Positions 52,184 to 60,293 of a DNA stretch of 64,000 nucleotides are shown piece after piece. The notes under the pieces were generated by a model. That model made no database searches. It was not told the origin of the DNA and was given only the letters and a program-made list of their open reading frames with translations. The translations under genes were made by a program, and so were the position numbers. The stretch's first letter is position 1; each line of letters starts with the position of its first letter. The stretch is from Telluria antibiotica (GTDB lineage: Bacteria; Pseudomonadota; Gammaproteobacteria; Burkholderiales; Burkholderiaceae_D), in assembly GCF_011682055.1 (NCBI RefSeq), contig NZ_JAAQOM010000021.1, positions 1-64,000 on the forward strand. The letters are read 5' to 3'.

Positions 52184-54649
52184 TCAGAAGCGGTAGGTCA
52201 GCGAAGCTTCCCAGGCGCGGCCGAAGATCGGACGAGCGTTGATCGGGCCGACACTGGCGCCGACGAGGCGCGAGTTGCCTTCGGTGAGGCCCAGCGCGTT
52301 GTTGACGTTCGTGCCCGTGACGCGGAATTCCAGCTTGTCCGACAGTTCGGCCAGGATGCCCAGGTCCAGCGTGTTATACGACGGCAGGTACTGGGTGTTC
52401 TGCTGGTCCGCCCAGCGCGCGCCCACGTGCGCGTACGTGCCGTAGAAACGCAGCGCGTAATCGCCGACCGGCAGACGGTAGCTCGGCGAGAAGCGGTACT
52501 GGAACTTCGGCTGGCGCTGCACCTGGTTGCCCGAGATGGCCGGGTTGTCCTTGTACGTGGAGTCCTGCCAGTCGCCCGTCAACTGCAGTTGCAGGTCCGT
52601 GATGGGACGCACGGCGAGTTCGAATTCCAGGCCCTTGCCCTGCGAGCCGCTCACCGAATACAGCACGCCGTTCGTCGTGATCTGCTGGAACGAGATGCCC
52701 GTGAAATCCGTGAAGAACGCGTTCACGTAGGCGCTGTACAGCGGCGTGGCCGTCTTGTAGCCGATCTCGTACTGCGTGACCTTCGGCGTCGGGACGCGGT
52801 TGCGGTCGTTCACGACGTCCTGGCTGCCGGCATTGCGCAAGTCGTCGAAGTAGATGAACGTGTGGCCCTGGTTGGCACGCACGAACACGCTGGAATCCTT
52901 CGTGAGCTTGTACAGGCCGCCCGCCGTGAACGAGTTCGCGGTGTCGTCGCGCGACAGTCCCGTGAAGCTGCCGCTCGGCATCGAGGTGCCGTTGTTGTAC
53001 ACGGTCAGCGGATTGTTGTCCGTGTCGCCCGACGTCAGGTTCGAGATCGTGCCCGAAATGTGCTGCTTCTCGTGGCGCATGCCGGCGTCGACCTTGATGC
53101 GGTCGTTGATGCGCCATTCGTCGGCCAGGAACACCGCGGTGTTGTGGCCGTCGTACGATGCCACCGGCGCGTAGAACACGTTGCCGTCCGTACCGTTCTT
53201 CGAGACGACGGCACCGTTGTTCAGCTGGACGTTGATGAGGCGCGCGTTCGGCGTCGCCGTCATGAGGTGGCTGTTGCCGAGGTACCAGACGTCGTGCGAC
53301 GAGTAGTTGGCGATGTAGGCGCCGGCCGTGATCGTGTTGTTGTAGCCGATGTCGCGGCTGACGCGGAATTCGTCCGTGAACGAGCGCAGCTTTTTCTCGA
53401 CGGCCCACAGGCCCGCCTGCACGACTTGCTGGTCGCCTGCCACGGTACCGCCGCCGTTGACGTAGGTGATGGCGCCGCTCGTCGCGGGCGCGCCCGCTGC
53501 CGCCAGCACGGCCGCGTTGCCGTTGCTTGATGCGATGGCCTGGCTCACGTAGTCGGCGGCGCTCAGCGGGTTGTTACCCGTGAACATGGCGATCGTGTTC
53601 AGGTCGCCCTTGAAGTAGTTGAACTTGTTCGACACGTCCCAGCCGTTCAGCTTTTGCTGGAAGTCCGCGCCGACCAGGTTCGACGACAGGCCGCGGCCGT
53701 CGCCCAGGTCGTACGTCAGCGTCTTGCCCGGACCGGCTTCCACCGTGAAGTTGCGCATCTCGTTGCTCATCAGGGTGCCGCGCAGCGGGTCGAAACCGGG
53801 GAACGACGAGATCGTGTGGCCGTTGTTCGACGAAATCAGCGGCACGCCCGTGTAGAACGCGTTCTTGTCCGACGTCGAGCGGGCGTACACGGTCAGCTCG
53901 CCCTGGTCCAGCTTGCGGGTGAGCGACGCGGACAACTGGCCGCCGTCGTCCGCGGGGAAGCCCGCGTCGCGCACGCCGTTCGTCGTGCGGTAGAAGCCGC
54001 CGATCATGCCATACCAGCCGTCGGCGATCTTGCCGCTGTAGACGCCGTCGAAGCGGCGCAGGCTGCCGGTGCCCGTCGTGAAGCGCAGGCTGCCTTCCGG
54101 ATCGTCGCCGCCTTTCTTCATGATGAAGTTCATCGTCGCGCCCGGCTGGCCGCTCGAGTAGATCGTGCTCGGACCGCCGCGCAGCACTTCCACGCGCTCG
54201 ATCGTGTCGTCGAGGCGGAATGCGGACGAGCCTTCGAAGAACGACAGCACCGGCACCGGATAGATCGGATTGCCGTTCATCTGCACGGAGACGAACGGCG
54301 AATCGCTGCCCGACGGGAAGCCGCGCACCTCGATGTTGGCGCCGGACTGGCCGCCCGTCGCTTCGGCGTACACGCCCGGCACGATCTTCAGCACGTCCGC
54401 GGTGCTGGACGGGGCGGCCTGCTTCAGCTGCTCTTCCGTCGCCGTCGTGATCGAGAAGCTCGTGTCGATCTTGCGCGTGCCGGAGGCCGATGCCGTACCG
54501 GTCACGACGACTTGCTGGATTTCCTGCTGGACCCCGTTCTGCGCGGACTGCGGGGAAGCTTGCTGGGCGCTGGCCTCGGACTGGGCCACGAGCGCGAGAA
54601 CGGCGAGGGCAACTGCCGACAGTTGCGGGAACTGCATGGTGTTTTTCAT
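52184..54649 (-). CDS. TonB-dependent receptor, siderophore-receptor-like
   Basis: 821 aa from ATG 54649. Signal peptide about 1-34 (ending near EASAQQ). The plug has QQVVVTGTASASGTRKIDTSF and the strongly conserved VLRGGPSTIYSSGQPGATMNF. The barrel ends in WEASLTYRF. The plug places it in the siderophore-type family, yet it is divergent from a LacI regulator and a disaccharide phosphorylase locus, so a glucoside or sugar-bearing ligand is likely. An 18-bp palindrome lies in its promoter region. Confidence 0.85.
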   Translation of the reverse strand: MKNTMQFPQLSAVALAVLALVAQSEASAQQASPQSAQNGVQQEIQQVVVTGTASASGTRKIDTSFSITTATEEQLKQAAPSSTADVLKIVPGVYAEATGGQSGANIEVRGFPSGSDSPFVSVQMNGNPIYPVPVLSFFEGSSAFRLDDTIERVEVLRGGPSTIYSSGQPGATMNFIMKKGGDDPEGSLRFTTGTGSLRRFDGVYSGKIADGWYGMIGGFYRTTNGVRDAGFPADDGGQLSASLTRKLDQGELTVYARSTSDKNAFYTGVPLISSNNGHTISSFPGFDPLRGTLMSNEMRNFTVEAGPGKTLTYDLGDGRGLSSNLVGADFQQKLNGWDVSNKFNYFKGDLNTIAMFTGNNPLSAADYVSQAIASSNGNAAVLAAAGAPATSGAITYVNGGGTVAGDQQVVQAGLWAVEKKLRSFTDEFRVSRDIGYNNTITAGAYIANYSSHDVWYLGNSHLMTATPNARLINVQLNNGAVVSKNGTDGNVFYAPVASYDGHNTAVFLADEWRINDRIKVDAGMRHEKQHISGTISNLTSGDTDNNPLTVYNNGTSMPSGSFTGLSRDDTANSFTAGGLYKLTKDSSVFVRANQGHTFIYFDDLRNAGSQDVVNDRNRVPTPKVTQYEIGYKTATPLYSAYVNAFFTDFTGISFQQITTNGVLYSVSGSQGKGLEFELAVRPITDLQLQLTGDWQDSTYKDNPAISGNQVQRQPKFQYRFSPSYRLPVGDYALRFYGTYAHVGARWADQQNTQYLPSYNTLDLGILAELSDKLEFRVTGTNVNNALGLTEGNSRLVGASVGPINARPIFGRAWEASLTYRF

Positions 54650-54750
54650 TTTATGCTCTCTGGTGTTTGGGAACCGTGTGGGGCGTCTCCTCCCCGGTTT
54701 CCCCATCGATTGTTGGATCGATAAGGAAAGTGCGGCCATTGAAACATCGC

Positions 54751-54787
54751 ATTGACATCGATGTCAATCGAAATGCTATCGATGTCA
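54751..54787. promoter_or_regulatory. LacI-type operator between TonB receptor and LacI regulator
   Basis: ATTGACATCGATGTCAAT (54751-54768) is a perfect 18-bp palindrome with the central CG characteristic of LacI-family operators. A second half-site, ATCGATGTCA, follows at 54778-54787. The palindrome contains TTGACA on both strands, so a bound repressor would cover a -35 in each direction. Confidence 0.75.
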
Positions 54788-54878
54788 TTTTTTGTCGACA
54801 CGGCAAAAAAATCTGTCATAATGCGGTCCGCTCAAGTAATCTGATATCGCTACCTCTGCTTTACCGAACCTGAACAAC

Positions 54879-55886
54879 ATGGCGCACGCGAAGAAACCCC
54901 TGGCCGGCGAATCGGCCGTGACGATGGAAGACCTGGCGAAGATCGCCGGCGTCTCCACGATCACGGTGTCGCGCGCGCTGCGCGACAGTCCGCTCGTGAC
55001 GGACAGCACGCGCGAAAAAATCCGCAAGATCGCGCAGGAGCAGGGCTACCGCTTCAACATCAGCGCGCGCAACTTGCGCATGCGCCGGTCGTATTCCGTC
55101 GCCGTCGTCGTAGAGATGACGCCCGTGAAGGGCCGCCCGATGTCCGACCCGTATCCGCTCGAACTCCTGGGCGGCATCACGCAGGAACTCACGACGGCCG
55201 GCTACAGCGTCGTGCTCACGTCGAAGCAGTTGCTCGACACCGCCCCCGTGCAGGGCGCCGACGGCCTGATCCTGCTGGGCCAGGGTTCGCATGGCGAAGC
55301 GGTGAAGGCCTTGCAGCAGACCACGTTGCCGCTCGTCGTGTGGGGCGCGCCGGAAGAGGGCGCGACGTACACGGTGGTTGGCTCCGACAACCGCAAGGGT
55401 GGCGCCAGCGTCGCCGAACGCTTCCTGGAACAGGGGCGGCGCAAGCTGATCTTCGTGGGCGACGTCGACCATGCCGAAGTGCAGGAACGCTGCGCCGGCT
55501 TCATCGACGCGCTGTCCGGCCGCGCCACCGTGCACATCCTGCGCCCGAAGGCGTTCACGTTCGAAGCGGGTTTCGACTGCGTGACGTCGCTGTTGAAAAA
55601 GAAGAGCGGCCACAGTATCGACGGCCTGTTCGCCGCCAGCGACCTGCTCGCGATGGGCGCCATCCGCGCGCTGACGGAAGCGGGGCTGCGCGTGCCCGCC
55701 GACATTTCCGTGATCGGCTATGACGACACGCCGGGCGCCGCCAGCTTCGTGCCGCCGCTGACGAGTGTCCACCAATACCTGCGCGACGGCGGCGTGCTGC
55801 TCGCGAAAAAAATGCTGGCCATGATCGAAGGCCAGCCGGCGCAGTCCGAAATGCTGCCCACCACGCTGATCGTCCGCCACACCTGA
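54879..55886 (+). CDS. LacI-family transcriptional regulator
   Basis: 335 aa. HTH at about 16-36 (MEDLAKIAGVSTITVSRAL), hinge to about 70, then the sugar-binding core with ADGLILLG, VGSDNRKGG, DGLFAASDLLAMGAIRAL and VIGYDDTPGA. It probably represses the divergent receptor and the downstream phosphorylase, pgmB and transporter genes, released by a glucoside. It is the first gene of that plus-strand group. Confidence 0.9.
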   Translation: MAHAKKPLAGESAVTMEDLAKIAGVSTITVSRALRDSPLVTDSTREKIRKIAQEQGYRFNISARNLRMRRSYSVAVVVEMTPVKGRPMSDPYPLELLGGITQELTTAGYSVVLTSKQLLDTAPVQGADGLILLGQGSHGEAVKALQQTTLPLVVWGAPEEGATYTVVGSDNRKGGASVAERFLEQGRRKLIFVGDVDHAEVQERCAGFIDALSGRATVHILRPKAFTFEAGFDCVTSLLKKKSGHSIDGLFAASDLLAMGAIRALTEAGLRVPADISVIGYDDTPGAASFVPPLTSVHQYLRDGGVLLAKKMLAMIEGQPAQSEMLPTTLIVRHT

Positions 55887-55946
55887 TCGCCCATTACCAC
55901 CGATAACGCTTGAATCCGCGCCCCGCGCACGAACGAGGAAACCGAA

Positions 55947-58280
55947 GTGAAAAATGACATCGATAACAATAGCGCGATCGCGGCCGAGCCGTGGCGCATC
56001 CGCGAGGACGCGCTGGAGCCGGCGCGCGCGTTCCTGCACGAGACCCTGTTCACGTTGGGGAACGGCTGGATCGGCATGCGCGGCACGCCGGACGAGGGGA
56101 CCACGGGCGGCGCCGGCCAGACGCTGGAAGGCACGTACCTGAACGGCTTCCACGACACGGAATCGATCCGCTATCCGGAGAATGCCTACGGCCTCGCACG
56201 CGTGAACGAGTTCATGCTGAACGTGCCGAACGCGAAGCGCGTCGCGGCCGTCGTCGACGGCGAACGCTTTGCGCTGGACACCGGCCGCGTGCTCGCGTGG
56301 GAGCGCACGCTGGACTTCCGCACGGGCCTCCTCGTGCGCACGGTGGAGTGGGAAACGAGCACCGGCAAGCGCCTGCGCATCGCGAGCCGCCGCCTCGTCG
56401 CGCTCTCGCGCAAGCACGTGGCCGCCATCGAATACGCCGTCACGCCGCTGAATTTTTCCGGCACCGTGCGCATCGTCGCGGACGTCGATGCCGACGTGAC
56501 GAACCTGCAGGCCGGCGACGATCCGCGCGTGGGCTCCGCGTTGACGGGGCCATCGCTCGTCGAGGTCGCGCGTGAGGTGGGCGCGCAGGACGTGCTCCTG
56601 TTGCAGAAGACGCGTCACAGCGGCTTCACGCTGGCGACGGCGACGGCATCCGTGCCGTCCGCGGCAAGCGCCGTGCGCGTGGAGCCGGTCGCATTGGGCC
56701 AGGCGTTCGAGGCCGACGTCGCGCAGGGCGCCACGTTCACCGTGCACAAATACGTGGCGTACGCGAGTTCGCGCGATATGCGTGACGCCGCCGCCGGCCC
56801 GCACGCGCGCGCCGAAGTGGCTGCCGCCCGCGACGCCGGCTTCGTCGCGCTCGCGGCCGAGCAGGCCGCGTATCTCGCGCGCTTCTGGATTGATGCCGAC
56901 GTCGCCATCGCCGGCGACGACGCCTTGCAGCAGGGCGTGCGCTTCAACCAGTTCCACCTGCTGCAATCGGTCGGCCGCGACGGCAGGACGAATATCGCCG
57001 CGAAGGGCGTGACGGGCGAGGGGTACGAGGGACACTATTTCTGGGACACGGAAATCTATGTGTTCCCGTTCTTCCTGTATTCCCGTCCCGAGATCGCGCG
57101 CGCGCTGCTGCAGTACCGCTACAACGGCCTGCCGAAGGCGCGCGAGCGGGCACGCCAGATGGCGCACGACAAGGGCGCATTGTACCCATGGCGCACGATC
57201 GCGGGCGAGGAGTGTTCCGCCTACTTCCCGGCCGGCACGGCGCAGTACCACATCAATGCCGACGTCGCGTACTCGATCCGCCTGTACCTGCTGGCCACAA
57301 GCGACTTCGACTTCATGGCGGAGCAGGGCGCCGAGATCGTGCTGGAGACGGCGCGCATCTGGACCGGCATCGGCAGCTACGACCGCAAGGGGCGCTTCTG
57401 CATCAACGAGGTGACGGGGCCGGACGAATACACGGCCCTCGTCAACAACAACTACTACACGAACGCGATGGCGCGCATGCACATGACGTTCGCGGCCGAC
57501 GTCGCCGAGCGCCTGCGCAGCGAGCGGCCCGCCGACTATGCGCGCGTGGCGCACGCCATTGGCCTGGACGACGCGGAGATCCGCGCATGGCGCGCCGCCA
57601 GTGCCGCGATGTTCCTGCCGTACGACGACGACCTCGGCATCCACGAACAGGACGACAGCTTCCTGTCGAAGAAAGTATGGGACTTCGCGAACACGCCGAA
57701 GGAGAACTACCCGCTGCTGCTGCACTACCACCCGCTCGTCATCTATCGCCACCAGGTGTGCAAGCAGGCGGACGTCGTGCTGGCGCTGCTGCTGTTGTCG
57801 AAGGAGTTCTCGCTGGACGACAAGCGCCGCGACTTCGAATTCTACGAACGGGTGACGACGCACGATTCCTCGCTGTCCTCGTGCATCTTCAGCATCGTCG
57901 CGAGCGAGATCGGGGACAAGCAAAAGGCGTACGCCTACTTCATGGAGACGGCGCGACTGGACCTCGACAACACGCACGCGAACACGCAATACGGCGTGCA
58001 CACGGCCGCGATGGCCGGCACGTGGCTGGGCGTCGCCTACGGCTTCGCCGGCATGCGCCTCGACGAGGCAGGCCTGCGCTTCGCACCGACCTTGCCCGCG
58101 CAGTGGACGGGCTACCGCTTCAAGGTCCAGGTGCGCGGCGCGCTGCTGGACGTCGCGATCGACGCCACCGGCACCGACTACCGCCTGCTGCGCGGCGACC
58201 AACTCAACTTCGCGCACGCGGGCACGCCCGTCGCGCTGGACGCGCAGCGCGCGCACATCCGCATGGAGAACCAACAATGA
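55947..58280 (+). CDS. glycoside hydrolase family 65 disaccharide phosphorylase
   Basis: 777 aa from GTG 55947 with GAGGAAACC upstream. The N-terminal beta-sandwich begins with LHETLFTLGNGWIGMRGTPDE. The (alpha/alpha)6 barrel holds GYEGHYFWDTEIYVFPFFL and the general acid Glu488 in INEVTGPDEYTALVNNNYY; the phosphate-binding side lies toward the C-terminal HxxSS-like segment (THDSSLSSC). The family phosphorolyses maltose, trehalose, kojibiose or nigerose to beta-glucose 1-phosphate and glucose; the exact substrate is uncertain. The stop overlaps the pgmB start (ATGA). Confidence 0.88.
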   Translation: MKNDIDNNSAIAAEPWRIREDALEPARAFLHETLFTLGNGWIGMRGTPDEGTTGGAGQTLEGTYLNGFHDTESIRYPENAYGLARVNEFMLNVPNAKRVAAVVDGERFALDTGRVLAWERTLDFRTGLLVRTVEWETSTGKRLRIASRRLVALSRKHVAAIEYAVTPLNFSGTVRIVADVDADVTNLQAGDDPRVGSALTGPSLVEVAREVGAQDVLLLQKTRHSGFTLATATASVPSAASAVRVEPVALGQAFEADVAQGATFTVHKYVAYASSRDMRDAAAGPHARAEVAAARDAGFVALAAEQAAYLARFWIDADVAIAGDDALQQGVRFNQFHLLQSVGRDGRTNIAAKGVTGEGYEGHYFWDTEIYVFPFFLYSRPEIARALLQYRYNGLPKARERARQMAHDKGALYPWRTIAGEECSAYFPAGTAQYHINADVAYSIRLYLLATSDFDFMAEQGAEIVLETARIWTGIGSYDRKGRFCINEVTGPDEYTALVNNNYYTNAMARMHMTFAADVAERLRSERPADYARVAHAIGLDDAEIRAWRAASAAMFLPYDDDLGIHEQDDSFLSKKVWDFANTPKENYPLLLHYHPLVIYRHQVCKQADVVLALLLLSKEFSLDDKRRDFEFYERVTTHDSSLSSCIFSIVASEIGDKQKAYAYFMETARLDLDNTHANTQYGVHTAAMAGTWLGVAYGFAGMRLDEAGLRFAPTLPAQWTGYRFKVQVRGALLDVAIDATGTDYRLLRGDQLNFAHAGTPVALDAQRAHIRMENQQ

Positions 58281-58921
58281 GTACACGATTCAAAGCAGTC
58301 ATCTTCGACCTCGATGGCGTCATCACCGACACGGCGCATTACCACTACCTGGCGTGGAAGCGCCTCGCGGACAGCGTCGACGCGCCGTTCGACGAAGCGT
58401 TCAACGAGCAACTGAAAGGCGTCGACCGCATGGGGTCCCTCGAGCTGATCCTCGCGCGCGCGCCGCGCACGTACAAGCCCGAGGAAAAGCGCGCGCTGGC
58501 CGACGCGAAGAACGGCCACTACCAGGAATCGATCGCGACGATGACGCCGGGCGACCTGCTGCCCGGCGCCTTGCGCGCGCTGGAAGAGGTGCGTGCGGCG
58601 GGCCTGAAGATCGGACTCGCGTCCGTGAGCCGCAACGCGTTCACGGTACTCGACCGCCTCGGCATCCGCGACCGTTTCGACGACGTCGTCGATGCCGCCA
58701 CCGTCGTCAACGGCAAGCCGGACCCGGAGATTTTCCTGACGGCCGCCGCGCACCTGGGCGTGGACCCACGCGACTGCCTGGGTGTCGAGGATGCGGCGGC
58801 CGGCGTCGCGTCGATCAAGGACGCTGGCATGTTCGCCGTCGGCGTGGGCAGCCCGGACGTGCTGCACCGGGCCGACCGTGTGATACCGTCGATGGCGGCG
58901 TTCCGGCTTTCCGATTACTGA
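58277..58921 (+). CDS. pgmB: beta-phosphoglucomutase
   Basis: 214 aa, a HAD-superfamily enzyme. The nucleophile Asp is in VIFDLDGVITDTA (about 9-21), followed by cap-domain KGVDRMGSLE, motif II ASVSRN, the Lys in NGKPDPEIFL and motif IV GVEDAAAGV. It converts beta-glucose 1-phosphate from the GH65 enzyme to glucose 6-phosphate. The ATGA overlap with the phosphorylase gene gives near-equal expression. Confidence 0.93.
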   Translation: MSTRFKAVIFDLDGVITDTAHYHYLAWKRLADSVDAPFDEAFNEQLKGVDRMGSLELILARAPRTYKPEEKRALADAKNGHYQESIATMTPGDLLPGALRALEEVRAAGLKIGLASVSRNAFTVLDRLGIRDRFDDVVDAATVVNGKPDPEIFLTAAAHLGVDPRDCLGVEDAAAGVASIKDAGMFAVGVGSPDVLHRADRVIPSMAAFRLSDY

Positions 58922-58967
58922 TGCCAGTATCACGATAACGATAATTAAAAACCAAGCGGAGACAAAC

Positions 58968-60218
58968 GTGAACCAACGACGCATCCTGCTCGCGCTCTTC
59001 CTCATCTACTTCGTATTCGCCATCCTGCTCAACAGCGTGGGCACGGTGATCCTGCAGGTCATCCACAACTACGGCGTCGACAAGGGCTCGGCCAGCGTGC
59101 TGGAAGGGTTCAAGGACCTGCCGATCGCGATCGTGTCGTTCCTCGTCGCGTCCACCCTGCCGCGCTTCGGCTACAAGAAGGCGATGCTGCTGGCGCTCGC
59201 GATCGTCGCCGCCGCGACCTTGGCGATGCCGCTCATCCCCGCATTCGCCACCGCGAAGCTGCTGTTCCTGTGCGTGGGCGTCGCGTTCGCGCTGGCGAAG
59301 GTGTCCGTGTACTCGACCATCGGCCTCGTCGCGCGCGACCGCAAGCAGCATGCCGGCATCACGAATCTGCTGGAAGGCTTCTTCATGGTCGGCGTGTTGT
59401 CGGCGTACTGGATCTTCGGCTTCTTCATCGATTCCGACCATCCGCAGTCGACGAGCTGGCTGAACGTGTACTGGCTGCTGTCCGGCCTGTGCGCGGCGAC
59501 GTTTTTACTCGTGCTGTCGACGTCGTTCGATGAAAGCGGCGCCGCGGCACCGCACAGCCGCGGCCCGGCCGCCGACTTCGTCGAGATGCTGCGCCTGTTC
59601 GCGCGGCCGCTCGTGTGCGTGTTCGTGCTGACGGCGTTCCTGTACGTGCTGGTCGAGCAGGCCGTCGGCACGTGGCTCCCCACATTCAACAACGAGATCC
59701 TGAAGCTGCCCGCCGCGATGAGCGTGCAGGTCACGAGCATCTATGCGGGCTGCCTCGCGATCGGGCGGTTGTCGGCGGGCGTCATCATGCGCCGCCTGAA
59801 CTGGTATCCCGTGCTGAGCGTGTGCATGCTGGGGATGGGCGCCACCGTGCTGCTGGCGCTGCCCCTCACGCACGGCATCGCGCTCGATCCGCACGTGACG
59901 TGGGCGACGGCGCCCGTGGCCGCGTTCCTGTTTCCGCTCATCGGCCTGTTCATGGCGCCGATCTACCCGGGCATCAATTCCGTGATGCTCAGTTCCCTGC
60001 CGCGCCACCAGCACGCGCCGATGACGGGACTGCTCGTGATCTTTTCGGCGCTCGGCGGCACGACGGGGTCGCTGATCACGGGCTATGTGTTCGGGCACGT
60101 CAACGGCCACTTCGCGTTCTACCTGACGCTCGTGCCGATCGTGCTGATGCTGGGCAGCCTGTACGCGTTCAAGCGGCAGGTGGACCGCACGACCTCTGAG
60201 GTGCCGGTCGTCGCGTAG
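58968..60218 (+). CDS. MFS sugar transporter
   Basis: 416 aa from GTG 58968. Twelve membrane helices; the inter-helix loop STLPRFGYKKAM is in the place of the MFS motif A. It is in line with the phosphorylase and pgmB, 46 bp downstream, and likely imports the disaccharide across the inner membrane. Its TAG stop falls inside the first bases (GTAGGG) of the palindromic repeat that follows. Confidence 0.85.
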   Translation: MNQRRILLALFLIYFVFAILLNSVGTVILQVIHNYGVDKGSASVLEGFKDLPIAIVSFLVASTLPRFGYKKAMLLALAIVAAATLAMPLIPAFATAKLLFLCVGVAFALAKVSVYSTIGLVARDRKQHAGITNLLEGFFMVGVLSAYWIFGFFIDSDHPQSTSWLNVYWLLSGLCAATFLLVLSTSFDESGAAAPHSRGPAADFVEMLRLFARPLVCVFVLTAFLYVLVEQAVGTWLPTFNNEILKLPAAMSVQVTSIYAGCLAIGRLSAGVIMRRLNWYPVLSVCMLGMGATVLLALPLTHGIALDPHVTWATAPVAAFLFPLIGLFMAPIYPGINSVMLSSLPRHQHAPMTGLLVIFSALGGTTGSLITGYVFGHVNGHFAFYLTLVPIVLMLGSLYAFKRQVDRTTSEVPVVA

Positions 60219-60293
60219 GGTGGGCACCCCTGTGCCCACGCGAACGCTGGCGTTGTGCGAACGTCACGCGTGGGCACGGGGTGCCCACCCTAC
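60215..60293. repeat. palindromic GTAGGGTGGGC intergenic repeat, copy 3
   Basis: 79 bp from GTAGGGTGGGC to GCCCACCCTAC, the best-preserved copy. Left hairpin GGGCAC/GTGCCC, right hairpin GTGGGCAC/GTGCCCAC, with GCGAACG-CTGGCGTTGTGC-GAACGTCACGCG between. It occupies the whole gap between two convergent genes and supplies the TAG stop codon of each from its GTAGGG ends. Confidence 0.85.

Noticed and set aside
54861..58286. Very long open frame on the minus strand opposite the LacI, GH65 and pgmB genes
   Set aside because: It mirrors real coding genes, has His/Arg/Val-rich low-information sequence, no ribosome binding site and no recognisable domain. It is an artefact of high third-position GC.
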